Below are positions 54,001 through 64,000 of a stretch of 64,000 bases of DNA, one piece after another (position 1 is the stretch's first letter; each line of letters opens with the position of its first letter). Below the pieces are notes generated by a model. The model was not told the origin of the DNA. It saw only the letters and a program-made list of their open reading frames with translations, and made no database searches. This stretch comes from Anisus vortex (lineage: Eukaryota; Mollusca; Gastropoda; Planorbidae): positions 14,416,681 through 14,480,680 of the forward strand of contig OX421500.1 in the NCBI GenBank assembly GCA_949126835.1, given 5' to 3'. The position numbers and the translations under genes were made by a program.

Positions 54001-56468
54001 GAGCATATAGTTCTTCATTTGTTTTTGTTCTCCAGCCATCCGTGTCTTGTACAGCTCCATATATCTTCGGTAGCACTTTCTTTTGCCTGTTATGGATTTT
54101 GTCATTGTCCACGTTTCACTGCTAGACATCACCACTGGTCTTATTATGATTGTGCATATCACCTTGTTTCTTATTTAAAATATTTAAACATTTTTTTGAA
54201 TTTCGAAAATACAGAATATATTTTGAAGGCTGAAGTAGGCACGATTGCCTGCAGATATTCTTTCTTTTATTTCATGTTGTATCTCATTCTTTTCATTAAG
54301 GCTTGACCCTAAGTATTTGAATGTATCTACTCATTAAAATGTGTGACTCTTGGTTTTAAAGTCTTCCTTATCTTCTTCCTTTAGATCAGCTCTCATCATT
54401 ATCTTGTACTTTGTCTTGAGGTTATTAATATCAAGGCCTAACTAGAAACTAAATACAATAAATACTTTAAATACAAATTCTTTATTTCTAAATGATCGGG
54501 TGTCCTTGGTATAATTTTGCTTAAACTTTCATAATAGCATTGCCAGGGAAGCATTAATTTCTGAATAAACACAAATGTGTTATTTCTTATTAGTTTTATT
54601 AAAAGAATATTTAAATGTTCGGATTCATTTGTGCATGTTTTTTTCCATTAGTGACGTTTTACATATAATAAATATTTACTATGGTTGTTGCTTGTGGAAA
54701 GAGTATATATAGAAAAATAATGTTTATTTCCTTATGTATTAGCGAGGTGATAATATACAAACAATTTGTTATCAATTAGTATTCATTAATTCTTGAGTGC
54801 TTAATAGCTATGTCTATTTCTTGTTAAAGGTCCTGATTCTTCTTTCACATGATCTAACAACTACAGAACGTAAAATGATCATGATGTCAAGTTGAAATTC
54901 TATGCTGACTATATTTTATTTACAAACAGTGTAGAACGCTCGAAATCTAAAGCAAAAATAAAAACATTAAAAAGAAGGCGACTTAAAACAACAAACAAAT
55001 AAAAAGGGAAGTTATCAAGGTTGCTAGTACATAGAGCGTTCCCAGTAGGCGGAGCTTAAGTTTTTTTTTGTACATTTAGTGACGTATTTGTGTAAATATA
55101 GAACCCACTTGAGGTACAAACATAACGTGGTGAAAGTAAATTACTTCTTTATCATGCAAAATTCACATCTGAATATTGGCTATCCTACTCAAAAATAAGG
55201 AGGTAAATAGTAGTACTGTAGATTAATTGATTAATGTGATTAGGCTAGGGCCGGCTAGACCTATTTACACTTTCAATTTCACTTTATAGGCCTACACTTT
55301 TAATGTTTCGTAGGATAGGCTACGATGTCTAGTGATAATGTTGGTGAATAGGCTATCTAGTCAAGTCACTATTAGGCTCACATCGTCTATGATCTATGTC
55401 TATGATAATAATAAAATAGCCTATTTTATTTAACATACATAATACAGCTTAAATCTTAACAAGACTTAAAACACAACACATCATTTAAAAAAAGCTCGAG
55501 CCTATATGGAACTTTATTAATACAGCGGCCATATTTAATTGTACACCATTACTCAAAGTAAACACAAATCACGTGCTTTTTGTCACGGGATTGCAAACGC
55601 CCTATTGAAATATAATGGTAACTTCCACGCAACAGTTAATTTTAGGGGTTAGTAAAACTAATGTTTTAAAACGAGGCTTTTAGTGGGAAACGAAAAAAAA
55701 AACAGACTGTTCTTGGGTTGAAACTAAAAGCTACTCCTTGTAGATTTACCTGATGCCAGAGATGAAGTGGGGTGTGAGTGGAAGGTAGAATAAGCATAAT
55801 TGATCATTTACGTCACAGTGTTCAGATATTACATTTCAACATATTGCATTAGCACATTAAACATATTGCATAAACCCATTAAACATATTGCATGAGCACA
55901 TTACAACAAATTGCATTAGTCTAAAAAAACTTCTACACATTGCATAAGCACATTACAACATATTACATTAGCACATTACAACATATTGTAATTAGCACAT
56001 TTCAACATACTTCATTAGTACATTTCAACAAATTGTATTATCCCATTATTGCATTAGCACAGTTCAACATATTGCATTAGCACAATTCAACATGTATCAT
56101 TAGCACATTTGAACATATGGTATGAGCACATTTGAACTTATTGCATTGGCACATTTCAACATATTTTACAACAACATTTGTTTTTTTACAAGTCATAGAA
56201 TTGTTTTGCATCAATGAAAACTATTCCCCTGTCTACACATAAAAAAAATAAAAGCGATCTTATTGACCATGAGGATAATGGTGAAACATTTTATTTATTC
56301 CTTATATCTTGTTGTATTTCTGAGTTGCAATATATCATATGAAATTCAATGATTTAACTAACATTCGATATATTTTATTGTTAAACAGGAAGAGGTAAAA
56401 AGAAAGGTGGAAGGAGCGGCTCAATGCTAAAATGCGGAACGCGAAGATTGAGGAAAGATAGGTTCTAA
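46382..56468 (+). CDS. Secreted protein with two intact 4-cysteine modules (about 234 aa)
   Basis: Exon 1 (46382-46436): signal peptide [19 protein letters not shown]. Exon 2 (49475-49753): [32 protein letters not shown] and [13 protein letters not shown], spacing C-x16-C-x8-C-x34-C. Exon 3 (51575-51865): [27 protein letters not shown] and TCRSSLY, spacing C-x16-C-x8-C-x36-C. A candidate last exon (56389-56468) gives a short basic tail. All junctions are phase 1. Two decayed module copies lie in the introns (47769, 53625). Unlike its relatives it has no hydrophobic C-terminus, so a soluble product is likely if the last exon is right. If splicing stops at exon 2 or 3 instead, the frames run to stops at 49770 or 51969. 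Confidence 0.65.
46437..47125. repeat. 16-bp minisatellite built from a splice donor
   Basis: About 40 copies of GTATGTCATATATTAG (variants GTCTAATATTAG and GTCATGTATTAG) start exactly at the donor of exon 1. Each unit recreates AG|GTATGT. Confidence 0.95.
47140..47346 (+). mobile_element. tRNA-derived SINE, 5'-truncated
   Basis: CAGCTCTGATGGATACTTGA, TAAAGTAAAGGCGGATATGC, CACCTAGTATGCCGTGGCC and GGATCAATTCGGTCCGACGG match the SINE at 11284. It is inserted within the donor minisatellite, whose units resume after it. Confidence 0.85.
47769..47839 (+). pseudogene. Decayed 4-cysteine module copy (5' border only)
   Basis: The pre-acceptor intron (47600-47768; TTTTAAGAGAAACACTTTTCCC; ATTGAATTATTTATA) matches that of exon 3 (51400-51574). 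After TTTCTAG the frame reads [15 protein letters not shown] in phase 1, then a stop. It has no cysteines. Best read as a module exon that lost its core. Confidence 0.45.
47936..48016. repeat. (ATCT)n microsatellite
   Basis: About 80 bp of ATCT, then CT and TA dinucleotide runs that lead into a Helitron-like 5' end. Confidence 0.97.
48032..49385 (+). mobile_element. Helitron-like family A copy, split by a LINE
   Basis: Starts TCTATATATATATATT and ends CCCCGGGCAACGCCGTAAAA with CTTATCTTGT. The tRNA-like block (TTAGCTCAATGGTTAGCGTA...GGTTCGATTCC, 48180-48237) is cut by the LINE at 48241. Opposite orientation to the other copies in the window. Confidence 0.6.
48241..49154 (-). mobile_element. 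RTE-like LINE, 5'-truncated, with target duplication
   Basis: TTCCTAAC flanks both sides (48233-48240, 49155-49162). On the minus strand it encodes [40 protein letters not shown] (with F-A-N-D in place of F-A-D-D) and [17 protein letters not shown], then a decayed C-terminus, and ends in (GTAA)3. The changed catalytic Asp makes it dead. Confidence 0.88.
49475..49753 (+). CDS. Exon 2 (module 1) of the + strand two-module gene
   Basis: TTTTTCAG| then TGACAGGTCA; ends GATG|gtaagc. 279 bases, phase 1 to phase 1. The following about 200 bp of intron also match the intron after exon 3, so exon and intron were copied together. Confidence 0.8.
50087..51207. mobile_element. Solo LTR, 1.12 kb, with 5-bp target duplication
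   Basis: TGTGATG at the left end, CATGACA at the right end, and CTAAT directly outside both ends (50082-50086, 51208-51212). TG...CA ends with a 5-bp duplication and no coding frame are the marks of a solo LTR left by recombination. A TATATAAA at 50454 suggests + orientation. It lies in the intron between the two module exons. The retrotransposon family is unknown. Confidence 0.7.
51575..51865 (+). CDS. Exon 3 (module 2) of the + strand two-module gene
   Basis: TTTTTCAG| then AGAAAGATAA; ends AATG|gtacgc. 291 bases, phase 1 to phase 1. The last cysteine lacks the conserved Trp 12 residues later that the other modules tend to have. Confidence 0.78.
52480..53445 (+). pseudogene. Degraded transposon-like gene (DDCYFCM family)
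   Basis: Frames give [17 protein letters not shown] and [19 protein letters not shown], then, after breaks, [20 protein letters not shown] and [21 protein letters not shown] recall these blocks from a multicopy gene found in many invertebrate genomes and usually regarded as transposon-derived. Stops and frame changes make it a pseudogene. Function unknown. Confidence 0.55.
53625..53742 (+). pseudogene. Decayed third 4-cysteine module (C-terminal half)
   Basis: The frame [20 protein letters not shown] matches [20 protein letters not shown] of module 1, and it ends SAINGTLET across the donor AACG|gtacgt, as LAINGTLKN does in module 2. The half with cysteines 1-3 is missing. The matching intron piece resumes at 54475-54620 after a LINE insertion. 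Confidence 0.6.
53760..54440 (-). mobile_element. RTE-like LINE C-terminal fragment
   Basis: Minus-strand pieces [30 protein letters not shown] and [19 protein letters not shown] are a typical RTE-like RT tail. The fragment splits the third module copy from its intron. Confidence 0.85.
54475..54620. repeat. Third copy of the module-associated intron
   Basis: TTCTTTATTTCTAAATGATC, GGTATAATTTTGC and AAGCATTAATTTCTGAATAA follow the order of the introns after exon 2 (49785-49900) and exon 3 (51900-52010). Confidence 0.6.
54621..55834. other. AT-rich intronic sequence
   Basis: No exon or recognised element seen. Confidence 0.5.
55835..56170. repeat. Diverged minisatellite of about 22 bp
   Basis: Units near CATATTGCATTAGCACATTT with many substitutions; about 14 copies. 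Confidence 0.85.
56389..56468 (+). CDS. Candidate last exon: short basic tail
   Basis: TTGTTAAACAG precedes GA AGA GGT AAA. In the phase required by the module exons it reads [20 protein letters not shown] then LRKDRF and TAA. The right phase, an acceptor and a higher GC content than its surroundings support it, but 26 codons could be chance, and there is no clear poly(A) signal. Confidence 0.35.
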
Positions 56469-56768
56469 CTCCTTTGCAACACCTGCACGTAACAGCGAAG
56501 CATCATAATTGTGCAAAAAGTCTTCTAAAAATGAATACGTATACAGCTGAACTGTTGCAATTTTTTCATGTTGAATACTTCCATGTTGCTATTCGTCATG
56601 TTGTTATTCTCTCAGTTGCTATATTCACTGTTAATCTTTTTACAGAATTTCTCCATAACTAAAAATCTTCCCTGGCCAGACGGTCATCATATTTATTGTT
56701 AAATTAAATTACAGGCTTTCCAGTTCCATTTATTTATTTAAGGATAAATATTTGTAATTATAATAATA

Positions 56769-59421
56769 CTAGTGGTTATGCCCGTCAAAATGACGGAGAA
56801 ACGAATGTGTTTTGTTGAGAGAGAAAGAAAAAAGACTATCACAATAAAAATTTAAGTGAGATCGTTTCTTTCGGTATTTAGTTTTTGTTCTTTTTTTATT
56901 GTTTCTGGTCGCCCTGACCCTGGCATATGCATAAGAAATGTTGCTGGCGAACTTCTGGTATTAAAAAGTAGGGAACAGTTGTGTTGACTTGACTTGTTAT
57001 TAATAATATTAAATAAACACTAATATACTATCGAAAAGAAAACAAAACACAAATACCAAACAATGAAAAGGTAAAAAATAAAAAAAAACGTAGAAAATAA
57101 TATTTAATATATGGAATCCTTCCATCCTCAAGGGATGATCGCCAGTCTCCTTTTTCTCTGCCTCTCGCCTTTCTCCTGGCTCGCTTCTCTTCACTCCTTT
57201 CTGTGAGGGTGGCTTCTGCGGCTTGTGTGCCCTCGCGCACCTTGGACCGCCAGGAGGTGCGTTCCTCAGCAAGTCCCTCCCACGTTTTGTGGTTAATGCG
57301 TGCCAGTAACAGGTCTTTTTTGCAGACGTCTTTAAAACGTAGGCAAGGGCGACCTCTCTTTCTTGTACCAGCTGCCAGCTCTCCATACAGCTCTTGGGAT
57401 GCGTTCCACACCCATCCTGTGGACATGGCCTATGATTCCCAGGCGCCTCTCGCCCAGGATTGAGTTCATGCTCATAATAAGGCTTCTCTTGAGCACCTCC
57501 ACATTTGTGACTCTTTCCTGCCATTTGATGTGGAGTATCCTGGTCAGGCATCGCTGGTGAAAGCTATTGAGCTGCTTTATTTGCTTTGCGTATGTAGCCC
57601 AAGTCTCGCTTCCATAGAGGAGTGTGCTGAGCACACAGGCCTGGTAGACAGAAATTTTTGTCCTATCAGTGAGTTGGGCATTGTCACATACTCTTTGGTT
57701 GAGCATTGCCATTAAAGATACTGCCTTGCCGATTCTGGTTTGTATTTCTTTTTCCAAAGACAGCGAGCTTGAGATGTTGCTGCCAAGGTTAGTGTAGTCC
57801 TCGACAACATCCAATATGTTTCCCTCAATGGAGATTGCTGGAAGGCAGTCTGTACCTTGTCTCATAATATTGGTATTTTTTAGGCTTATTGTTAGGCCAA
57901 ATTCTTTGCACGCCTCTGAGAATCCACTGACCAGTTGACGGAGCCCTTCCTCTGTATGTGAAACAAGAGCTGCATCATCAGCGAATAGCAATTCTCTGAT
58001 TAATACGGTTTCCACTTTGCTCATTGCATGGAGCCGGGCTATGTTATAGAGATTTCCATCGGCCCTAGTATGGATGTTCACGCCCTCGGAGCAGTTCTCA
58101 AAAGCATATCGGAGTAGTACTGAGAAGAAGATACCAAAGAGTTTTGGTGCCAGGTCGCAGCTCTGTTTGCCCCCGCTACACACTGGGAATGGTTCTGGGG
58201 TGGCGCCATCGTAGAGTACTGTGCTGTGCATGTTGTTATGAAAAGCCTCAATAATACTACTTAGTAGCCGGTGCGGACATTCAATTTTTTTTCAGTATGC
58301 TAAAAAGTCCAGTGCGGCTGACTAAGTCAAATGCATTAGTCTAGTCAATGCATGCAATGAAGAGGGCTTTCTGCTGTTTCCGGCATTTTTCTTAAAGCTG
58401 GCGAAGTGAGAAAACCATGTCCGTGGTTGACCGGCCAGCCCGAAAGCCGCATTGGGATTATGGGTAGACGTTTTGTGCCAGAGTTTGCAGGCGTGCCAGT
58501 ACCACTCTTGTAAAGGCATTTCCCACAATACTGAGTAGAGATATGACTCGATAGTTATTACAATCGCTACGGTCACCCTTATTTTTGTAGAGGGTTACTA
58601 TCTTGGCATCACGCATGTCTTGTGGGATGTGGCCACGTTCCCAACAATCGTAGATATTTCAATAGGCCTACAATAAAAACGAAAGTGAGAACGATTTTTT
58701 TCGGTATTTAATTTTTTGTTCTTGCTTATTGTATCAATAGAACAGTTTTGAGAATGTTTCCTTCGGTATTTAGATTTTGGTATTTTATATTCTGTCCGGT
58801 CGCCATGACCCTGGCACAAACATACAAAATTTGCCGTCAAGCTTCTGGTATTTAAAAGTAATCATTTATAACTTGTCCTTTATAATTCGTATCATTTAAT
58901 TTATAGAGTCGCATATTAAAGGGTGTTCTCAATAGCAACGTGAATCCATTAAATAATTAAAACATTTGGTTACTTTCACTTGAAAGGATAATGCGAACGT
59001 CTATTATTATGAAAACAGAAATTTTTTGATAGACATTACGTCATACGCTAGTATTTTTTTGGGTGCACCATTCAATCTCTCCAAGCCAAATTGCGGTGCG
59101 TAACTTTTAAAAAAGGTCTCGCCACATTAAAAAAACAACAACAGTAGAATTGGGAAAATCCGAAAAGACCCTCGCGTTCAACATAGTGAATCTCGCGTTC
59201 AACATAGTAAATGAACGGAAGTGGCCATTTGCTATGTACGGTTATATTTATTTGCATAGTCGGAAATAACATTTTGGATTTTTTACATCAACACATTTAT
59301 GATTATAAGTGATAAAATAAAATTATCTTTTGGAGGACGTTTCCAAATCAATTATACATTTAATTTTTGGCCCGAATAGTCAAACGGCGCCTATAGCGAA
59401 CAAACATATATATATAGTACC
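56769..59421 (-). mobile_element. Helitron-like family B copy, split by a LINE
   Basis: The low-coordinate end has CTAG, then hairpin CCGTCAAAATGACGG (56782-56796). The far end has TTTTGGAGGACGTTTCCAAA and TATATATATAG. Blocks with GGTCGCCATGACCCTGGCAC and CTTCTGGTATTTAAAAGTA occur on both sides of the LINE (56908-56975, 58797-58860), so the element holds an internal direct repeat. Confidence 0.55.
57110..58660 (-). mobile_element. RTE-like LINE with nearly intact reverse transcriptase
   Basis: A 299-codon frame (58231-57332) encodes LAPKLFGIFFSVLLRYAFEN, RELLFADDAALVSHTEEGLR with the catalytic F-A-D-D, GLTISLKNTN and LLYGSETWATYAKQIKQLNS. A frameshift near 57400 moves the C-terminus (ELYGELAAGTRKRGRPCLRF) to another frame. 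The N-terminal RT part (TLYKNKGDRSDCNNY) lies upstream to 58600 with stops. ATATTTAATA / ATATTTCAATA at the borders may be a target duplication. Confidence 0.88.
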
Positions 59422-59640
59422 AGGTGACCGATCATTCGATCGGTAATAAAGAGCAGGCGCTTGTACCTTAACATCATGTGTATGTAAAACAACAGTGCAT
59501 ACATTTTAAAAATACTTCTTTACCAGACCAATAAATTGTATTTTTCTTTTTCTTTTTTCTACTATGAATAACATGGGCTTTAAATTCGAACAGTCGAAGC
59601 AGATTTTTATTTGTGCAGTCTAATATCTAGATTTTGCCCG

Positions 59641-59735
59641 ACAACCCCCCCCCCCCCCCCCCAAAAAAACAACAACAAAAAACCCAGCTTAATCTCATTT
59701 TAACCCCCCCCCCCCCCAAAAAAAAAAAAAAAAAA
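59641..59735. repeat. Paired poly(C)-poly(A) runs
   Basis: Two blocks of 14-18 C followed by A runs. Their lengths are likely unreliable in the assembly. Confidence 0.8.
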
Positions 59736-59877
59736 CATGTAGGCTAGAGTTGTCAGTTTTAAATCCAACAGAAATATATGTCAGTTATGTAATAATGTTA
59801 TGTATTTAAAAAACTGAAAATGAAAATTTAAATTTAAAATATCGTGAATTACGTTACAATTTTTAGTTCTTCTACTC

Positions 59878-60230
59878 CTTCCCCTACTGGTGTACGCTCG
59901 TTTGAACCTGTGGCGCCTTCACTGTGGAACGGCTTACCTGAGACACTGAAAAACTCTGTGTCAAAAAAGGCATTCAAGAAGAATTTGAAGACTTTTCTTT
60001 TCAACTAAGTTGATCAAGTACACATCCATCAGCAAAAAACTTGTTTAAAACTATTTTAAAATGTTATTGTGTCGTTTGGTGCCTCCATCGGCCGAAACCT
60101 TGTTTAAAACTTTTTTAGAGTGTTATGGTCGTTTCGTTTTTGTGAGCGCGCTGAGCATGCTTTTATTAGCATGGAGTGAGGCGCTATATAAATGACCAAT
60201 TAATTAATTAATTAATTAACTTTAACAACT
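59878..60230 (+). mobile_element. CR1/L2-like LINE 3' end with (ATTA)n tail
   Basis: Encodes FEPVAPSLWNGLPETLKNSV and SKKAFKKNLKTFLFN then stop; the 3' UTR has GTGAGCGCGCTGAGCATGCT and GGCGCTATATAAATGACCAA, then an ATTA repeat. 5'-truncated, like most LINE copies. Confidence 0.85.
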
Positions 60231-60285
60231 GTCAAACTTTCCTATAAAATTATGTCAATTTTTTTAACTCCCCCCTCAACCTATT

Positions 60286-60577
60286 CAAGCTAACAATGAG
60301 TTACGGCCGGCAAATATGTTTGATATGAATTAAAAAGGTCTACGAATAAATGTAAATCGGGTAAAAAAATAGGCATAGTCTAACTGGAGAGTCGAACCCG
60401 GGTCGCCCGCACAACAGTCCTCTACGTTAACAACTTAGCTAGAGAAGGCACATGTCAGATGTGAAAAGCTATTAGACAGTATGTAGGACTAGGCCTAAAT
60501 AAGTCAGTGACACAAACTCACAAATTGACCAATGGGGATCCGTGGGGACACAAACACGATCTTTTTATATATATAGA
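60286..60577 (-). mobile_element. Helitron-like family A copy, short
   Basis: Holds GAGTCGAACCCGGGTCGCCC and ACGTTAACAACTTAGCTAGA (tRNA-like block) and ends CCAATGGGGATCCGTGGGGA with TATATATAGAT, as at 14461. The hairpin end is degenerate. Confidence 0.5.
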
Positions 60578-62199
60578 TTTTCAATGTTTTCAATGTATTA
60601 TTCAAAACATTGTTTGACAAAAAAGTAAAAAAATATAGTTTGGTGTTAACATTATCTAATATCCTCCATTTGTGTTACTATTTAAAATAAACTATCGCAG
60701 CAAAATATAATCATGATTAATTAAAACAATGGTATGATAAACATTTTTAATTTTTTTTTAATTTTGAGCATTAAACTTAAATACTTTATAATTAACGGTG
60801 AAATTAGGTTATTCATTGAAAAGACTGCAAATGAAAAGATTATAATATAATATATAGGCTACGTTAGATGATGCGTTTAATTCCTTCCCCCCTCCCCCGC
60901 CCCTCAATAAAACTAACAGTATATTACACTTCTGACTATTGTTATAAGGAAAATACGAATATACTGAATACATCTTTTCCAGTTTACCATATTTCGAATT
61001 GACAATGTTAACATATTCTAATATATCTTACTTTGGTAGGCCTTTATAAGCAAATCATATATATTTTTAATGAAACATTCGTAAACATATGCATTGAATT
61101 TTTAAAAAAGTGGATACTAATACAGTGTTTATTATTTACAGTGTAGAGTATACTGCTACATTGTATGCTTTATACAGCGTAGTGTATACCGCTACAGTGA
61201 ACACTATATACAGTGTAGTGTCATCTGCTACAGTGTATACTATATACAGCTATTCATTGTTTAAACACAAAAAAAAGTTTTAGAGGTGTTTTTTTTTTCA
61301 AAAAAATGTCAGATAAAAGAAAGTTAAAAATAGACCTTTAGTTTGGTGAAACTTCATCTAATTCTGCTATTATTTAAACGGCAAACTATTATCTGACTAT
61401 TAATTAATACGTAAATATTTATTTGTTTTTCTTTTTTTTTTAATTTAATCTAAAATATATTGAAGTTTAATCAAAATATATTGAAGACGTTCTAATCTAA
61501 ATAAGCCGCGAGGGCCGCATACTATTATTTGTCCACCCGCGCGTTACTCACTGGCCGTAGTTTGCACACCCCTGCATTACATAAATTACACTTGGTCTTG
61601 CTTTAAATTATTTCTATCATCGGTGCGCAACAGTAGTCTAAACAAGAAATTAAACTTCTTTCTGCTGTAGTAAGCCTACGGGTTTTCCCGAAACGTCATA
61701 ACTGCGACGCAACAAAACACCGCTCTTGAAAGCCGCACTACACGTGTTCGAGCAATGGCATGTTTTCACGGCCAAATTCAAAATCTAGGATAAATCTAAT
61801 GTGTATTTTTGTCTAACGATCATTTCCGATTTTTATTTGTGGGGCCGAAAAGCTGTAGATTTTTTTTTAGGTAAAACAAGTCGTGCATTAAAACATGAAG
61901 ATAATCGTTAGAGCGCTTTTGAAGAAAATTTCCAGACATATATACACAGATTCATACAATTTTAACTCGTATTATAGTATAGGATAAACAAATATATAAA
62001 CAAACTCACGGTAATGAGGTCTATGCCACTGATCTATAAAAAGAATGAATTGCGCCTTCTTAATACATTGGTTTGAGCAAAGTGAAGAAAGGCACTGATC
62101 TATAGAAGAAAGGGAAAACTAAAAATTTCCACAGCACTTACCGATAAAAACAAAATTGTGTCTAAAACTTACTGTGCCACTGGGTCTATAAATAGATCG
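60578..62199. other. AT-rich sequence without genes
   Basis: Contains an imperfect repeat of about 45 bp at 61128-61250 (CAGTGTAGTGTATACCGCTA units) and, at 61500-61580, the right end of a hAT-like MITE (GGGCCGCATACTATTATTTG ... TTTGCACACCCCTG). Nothing else recognised. Confidence 0.5.
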
Positions 62200-62690
62200 G
62201 AACGGAATCTATGTTGCTGCCATTTTACACAATATGCATATGGATTCTTGCTGTCAAGCTTCTGACTTCTTATTAATAATATAAAACTAGCAATAATACG
62301 ATCAAAAGGAAAGAAAAAGAAAACAAATACCAAACAATAAAAAAAGTTAATAATAAAAAAAGTAGACAGCAATATTTCGCAGTACGGGAAAACCCGGTCC
62401 CGAATACACACTAAATTTGAAAGCATTTCAAAGGGACATCATTTTGAAACTGCGCCCGTTTTATAACCTTAACATACGATGATTAGTAATAGGTCTAAGT
62501 TTATTTTAACAAATAAATTAATGAGTTAAGCAATATTGATGATAAAATAAAAATTTCTTTTGGAAGACGTTTCCAATTTATACATTTAACTTTTAACCCG
62601 ATTAGTCAAACGGCTTAGGAGAATATTGAGCAGAAACAAACATCTAAATAAATAAACAAACTCACGGTAATTATATAATATATATTGATC
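62200..62690 (-). mobile_element. Helitron-like family B fragment
   Basis: TTGCTGTCAAGCTTCTGACT, TTTCAAAGGGACATCATTTT, TTTTGGAAGACGTTTCCAAT and AACTCACGGTAATTAT match family B copies at 29831 and 56769. The hairpin end is absent. Confidence 0.5.
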
Positions 62691-62833
62691 AGTGACAATG
62701 GAAACAAAATGGCGGCAATTTCCTTAAGGAGGTTACTTCCGAACCTAATCCATTCTTTTTAGAGATCAGTGGGTCTATGCACAATTCCTTAGAGACAGAA
62801 AATCGATCACGTGATGCATTGTAAACTAAAAAA

Positions 62834-63034
62834 ATGGCTGATTTTACATTGATCTTAATGGCACCTATGCTTATTAAAATTTTTTATTTTTCACATAACC
62901 TTGAATACTGGGATATTATAAATGAAGCTCACGGAAGCAACAATGATTATAGACATACAATTATTAAAGGACAACACCTTTTTGTTGATCGTTTAAAGGA
63001 AATCTATAGAAAAGATTTTAGATTATTTACATGA
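62834..63034 (+). other. Unrecognised 66-codon open frame
   Basis: MADFTLILMAPMLIKIFYFS then a polar half ending RKDFRLFT. It could be a short transposon-derived frame, as it lies between a Helitron-like fragment and the THAP repeat. No family recognised. Confidence 0.15.
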
Positions 63035-63299
63035 TAATTTATATGTAGAATTTGCGCACCCAACAGAAGCGCAGTAAGTGCCCATCTCATTCAATTAATT
63101 GTTTATCAAGTATGTCTAACAATCATAAACGTGACCGGAAAAAACTTCTGCATAGACCTCATAATATGTATTGATGATAATAATTTGTTTCTGTTTTGCT
63201 TGACTATGTAATAAAGTTTTACATTTTGCTTTAGGTCTCTGTTTGTTTTTGCCTTTTCTAATAAAAATGTACCAATAGATTGACAAGCACAATGGCGGT

Positions 63300-63540
63300 A
63301 GCATTGACAAGTCTTAACGATTATGCATGCATAAAATGTCGAAATGAAAAACATTTCCGGTCTTATTCGATCATTTAATTAAAAAAGCATGTCTGTGTGC
63401 TACGTTATTGGTTGTACCAAAAGATGTAAGAGATTAAATCGTGGCTCATTTCCAAAAGACGTTGCCAAAAGAAAACGATTGATTGTGAATGTCAGACGTG
63501 AAATATCACCTATTTATAACCTCAAACTTATTGCTTGATG
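63300..63540 (+). mobile_element. Dispersed repeat with truncated THAP-domain frame
   Basis: From ATG 63389 the frame reads MSVCYVIGCTKRCKRLNRGS then FPKDVAKRKRLIVNVRRE and stops at 63535. C-Y-V-x-G-C at the start, followed by G-x-F-P-K-D, is the start of a THAP (C2CH) zinc finger, as in P-element-type transposases and THAP9. The second zinc-ligand pair is missing. A related copy lies at 32020. Confidence 0.6.
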
Positions 63541-64000
63541 CAACAGAATTTTCGTTTTACATTTGTATGAATCTACAAAATTGTACTTTTTTAATAACCA
63601 AGGACGCAATTCTTGACTAATTTATTTTATAAACAAAGTTAAATTTACTTTACTCAATTATCACTTTGAGTATTAATTATCGCCTACTCACTTTTCATGT
63701 TAAAAACGGATTCATCATAACTGATATTGTAGCCTTTGTATATTTCTGAAAGACTAGAACTGGCCGTCGTGGTTGAAATCAATTGTCAAACACCAGCAAA
63801 AGCATGCTTTATTGTTTACGGAAATGCCTAAAATAAGGAAAAAATTAAAAATAGAACCGGAAGTTAAAGATCTCTTCCATTTGAAAAGGTCACGCCTCAT
63901 TAAGACTTGTCAATGTTTTATATAAACTTGGTCTACTGGGGCGGGGGAGGGGTGTGCAAAAGTAGATAAACAGTAGTGTCACCTGAATGAAATTAGTGAC
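63541..64000. other. AT-rich sequence
   Basis: No gene or recognised repeat seen up to the window end. Confidence 0.5.

Noticed and set aside
57203..57715. Plus-strand frames over the LINE at 57-58 kb
   Set aside because: Antisense shadows of the reverse transcriptase.

Overview
The window is eukaryotic, AT-rich, intron-rich and full of transposons. The best guess is a gastropod mollusc, perhaps a freshwater pulmonate. The reasons are an animal-type BRCA2 gene with GT-AG introns, a single-domain C-type lectin, RTE-like and CR1/L2-like retrotransposons, tRNA-derived SINEs and hAT, piggyBac-like and Helitron-like elements. No species can be fixed from the sequence alone.

Region 1 (1-17.7 kb, + strand) is the 3' two-thirds of a BRCA2 orthologue. 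Eighteen exons, all in phase, encode 1008 residues: the end of the disordered middle, the helical domain, OB1, OB2 with the tower insertion, OB3 and a short C-terminal tail. The PALB2-binding N-terminus and BRC repeats lie upstream of the window. The introns carry MITEs (a piggyBac-like element with perfect TTAA ends, a hAT MITE with an 8-bp target duplication), SINEs, a Helitron-like element and minisatellites.

Region 2 (17.7-34 kb) is mostly repeats: large minisatellites, broken LINEs, and a 2.48-kb hAT transposon (target duplication TGTCCTG) nested inside a LINE. It also holds an orphan signal-peptide exon (24300-24348), two 3' exons of a C-type lectin, and a 53-bp satellite.

Region 3 (34.5-56.5 kb) is the most interesting part. 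It is a cluster of small secreted or surface proteins built from one 4-cysteine module, C-x(9-21)-C-x8-C-x(31-36)-C, which I do not recognise as a named family. One + strand gene (34655-35933) has one module and a hydrophobic C-terminus. A - strand gene (46143-38202) has two modules and a hydrophobic C-terminus. A + strand gene (46382 to about 56468) has two intact modules, two decayed module copies and perhaps a basic C-terminal exon. All exon junctions are phase 1, so modules can be duplicated without breaking frame. The last two genes start head to head, 238 bp apart, around a triplicated 37-38 bp repeat. Intron 1 of the third gene begins with about 40 copies of a 16-bp unit that contains the splice donor itself.

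Region 4 (56.5-64 kb) has no confident host gene. It holds Helitron-like elements (one with a LINE inserted), a CR1/L2-like LINE 3' end, microsatellites and a THAP-domain fragment.
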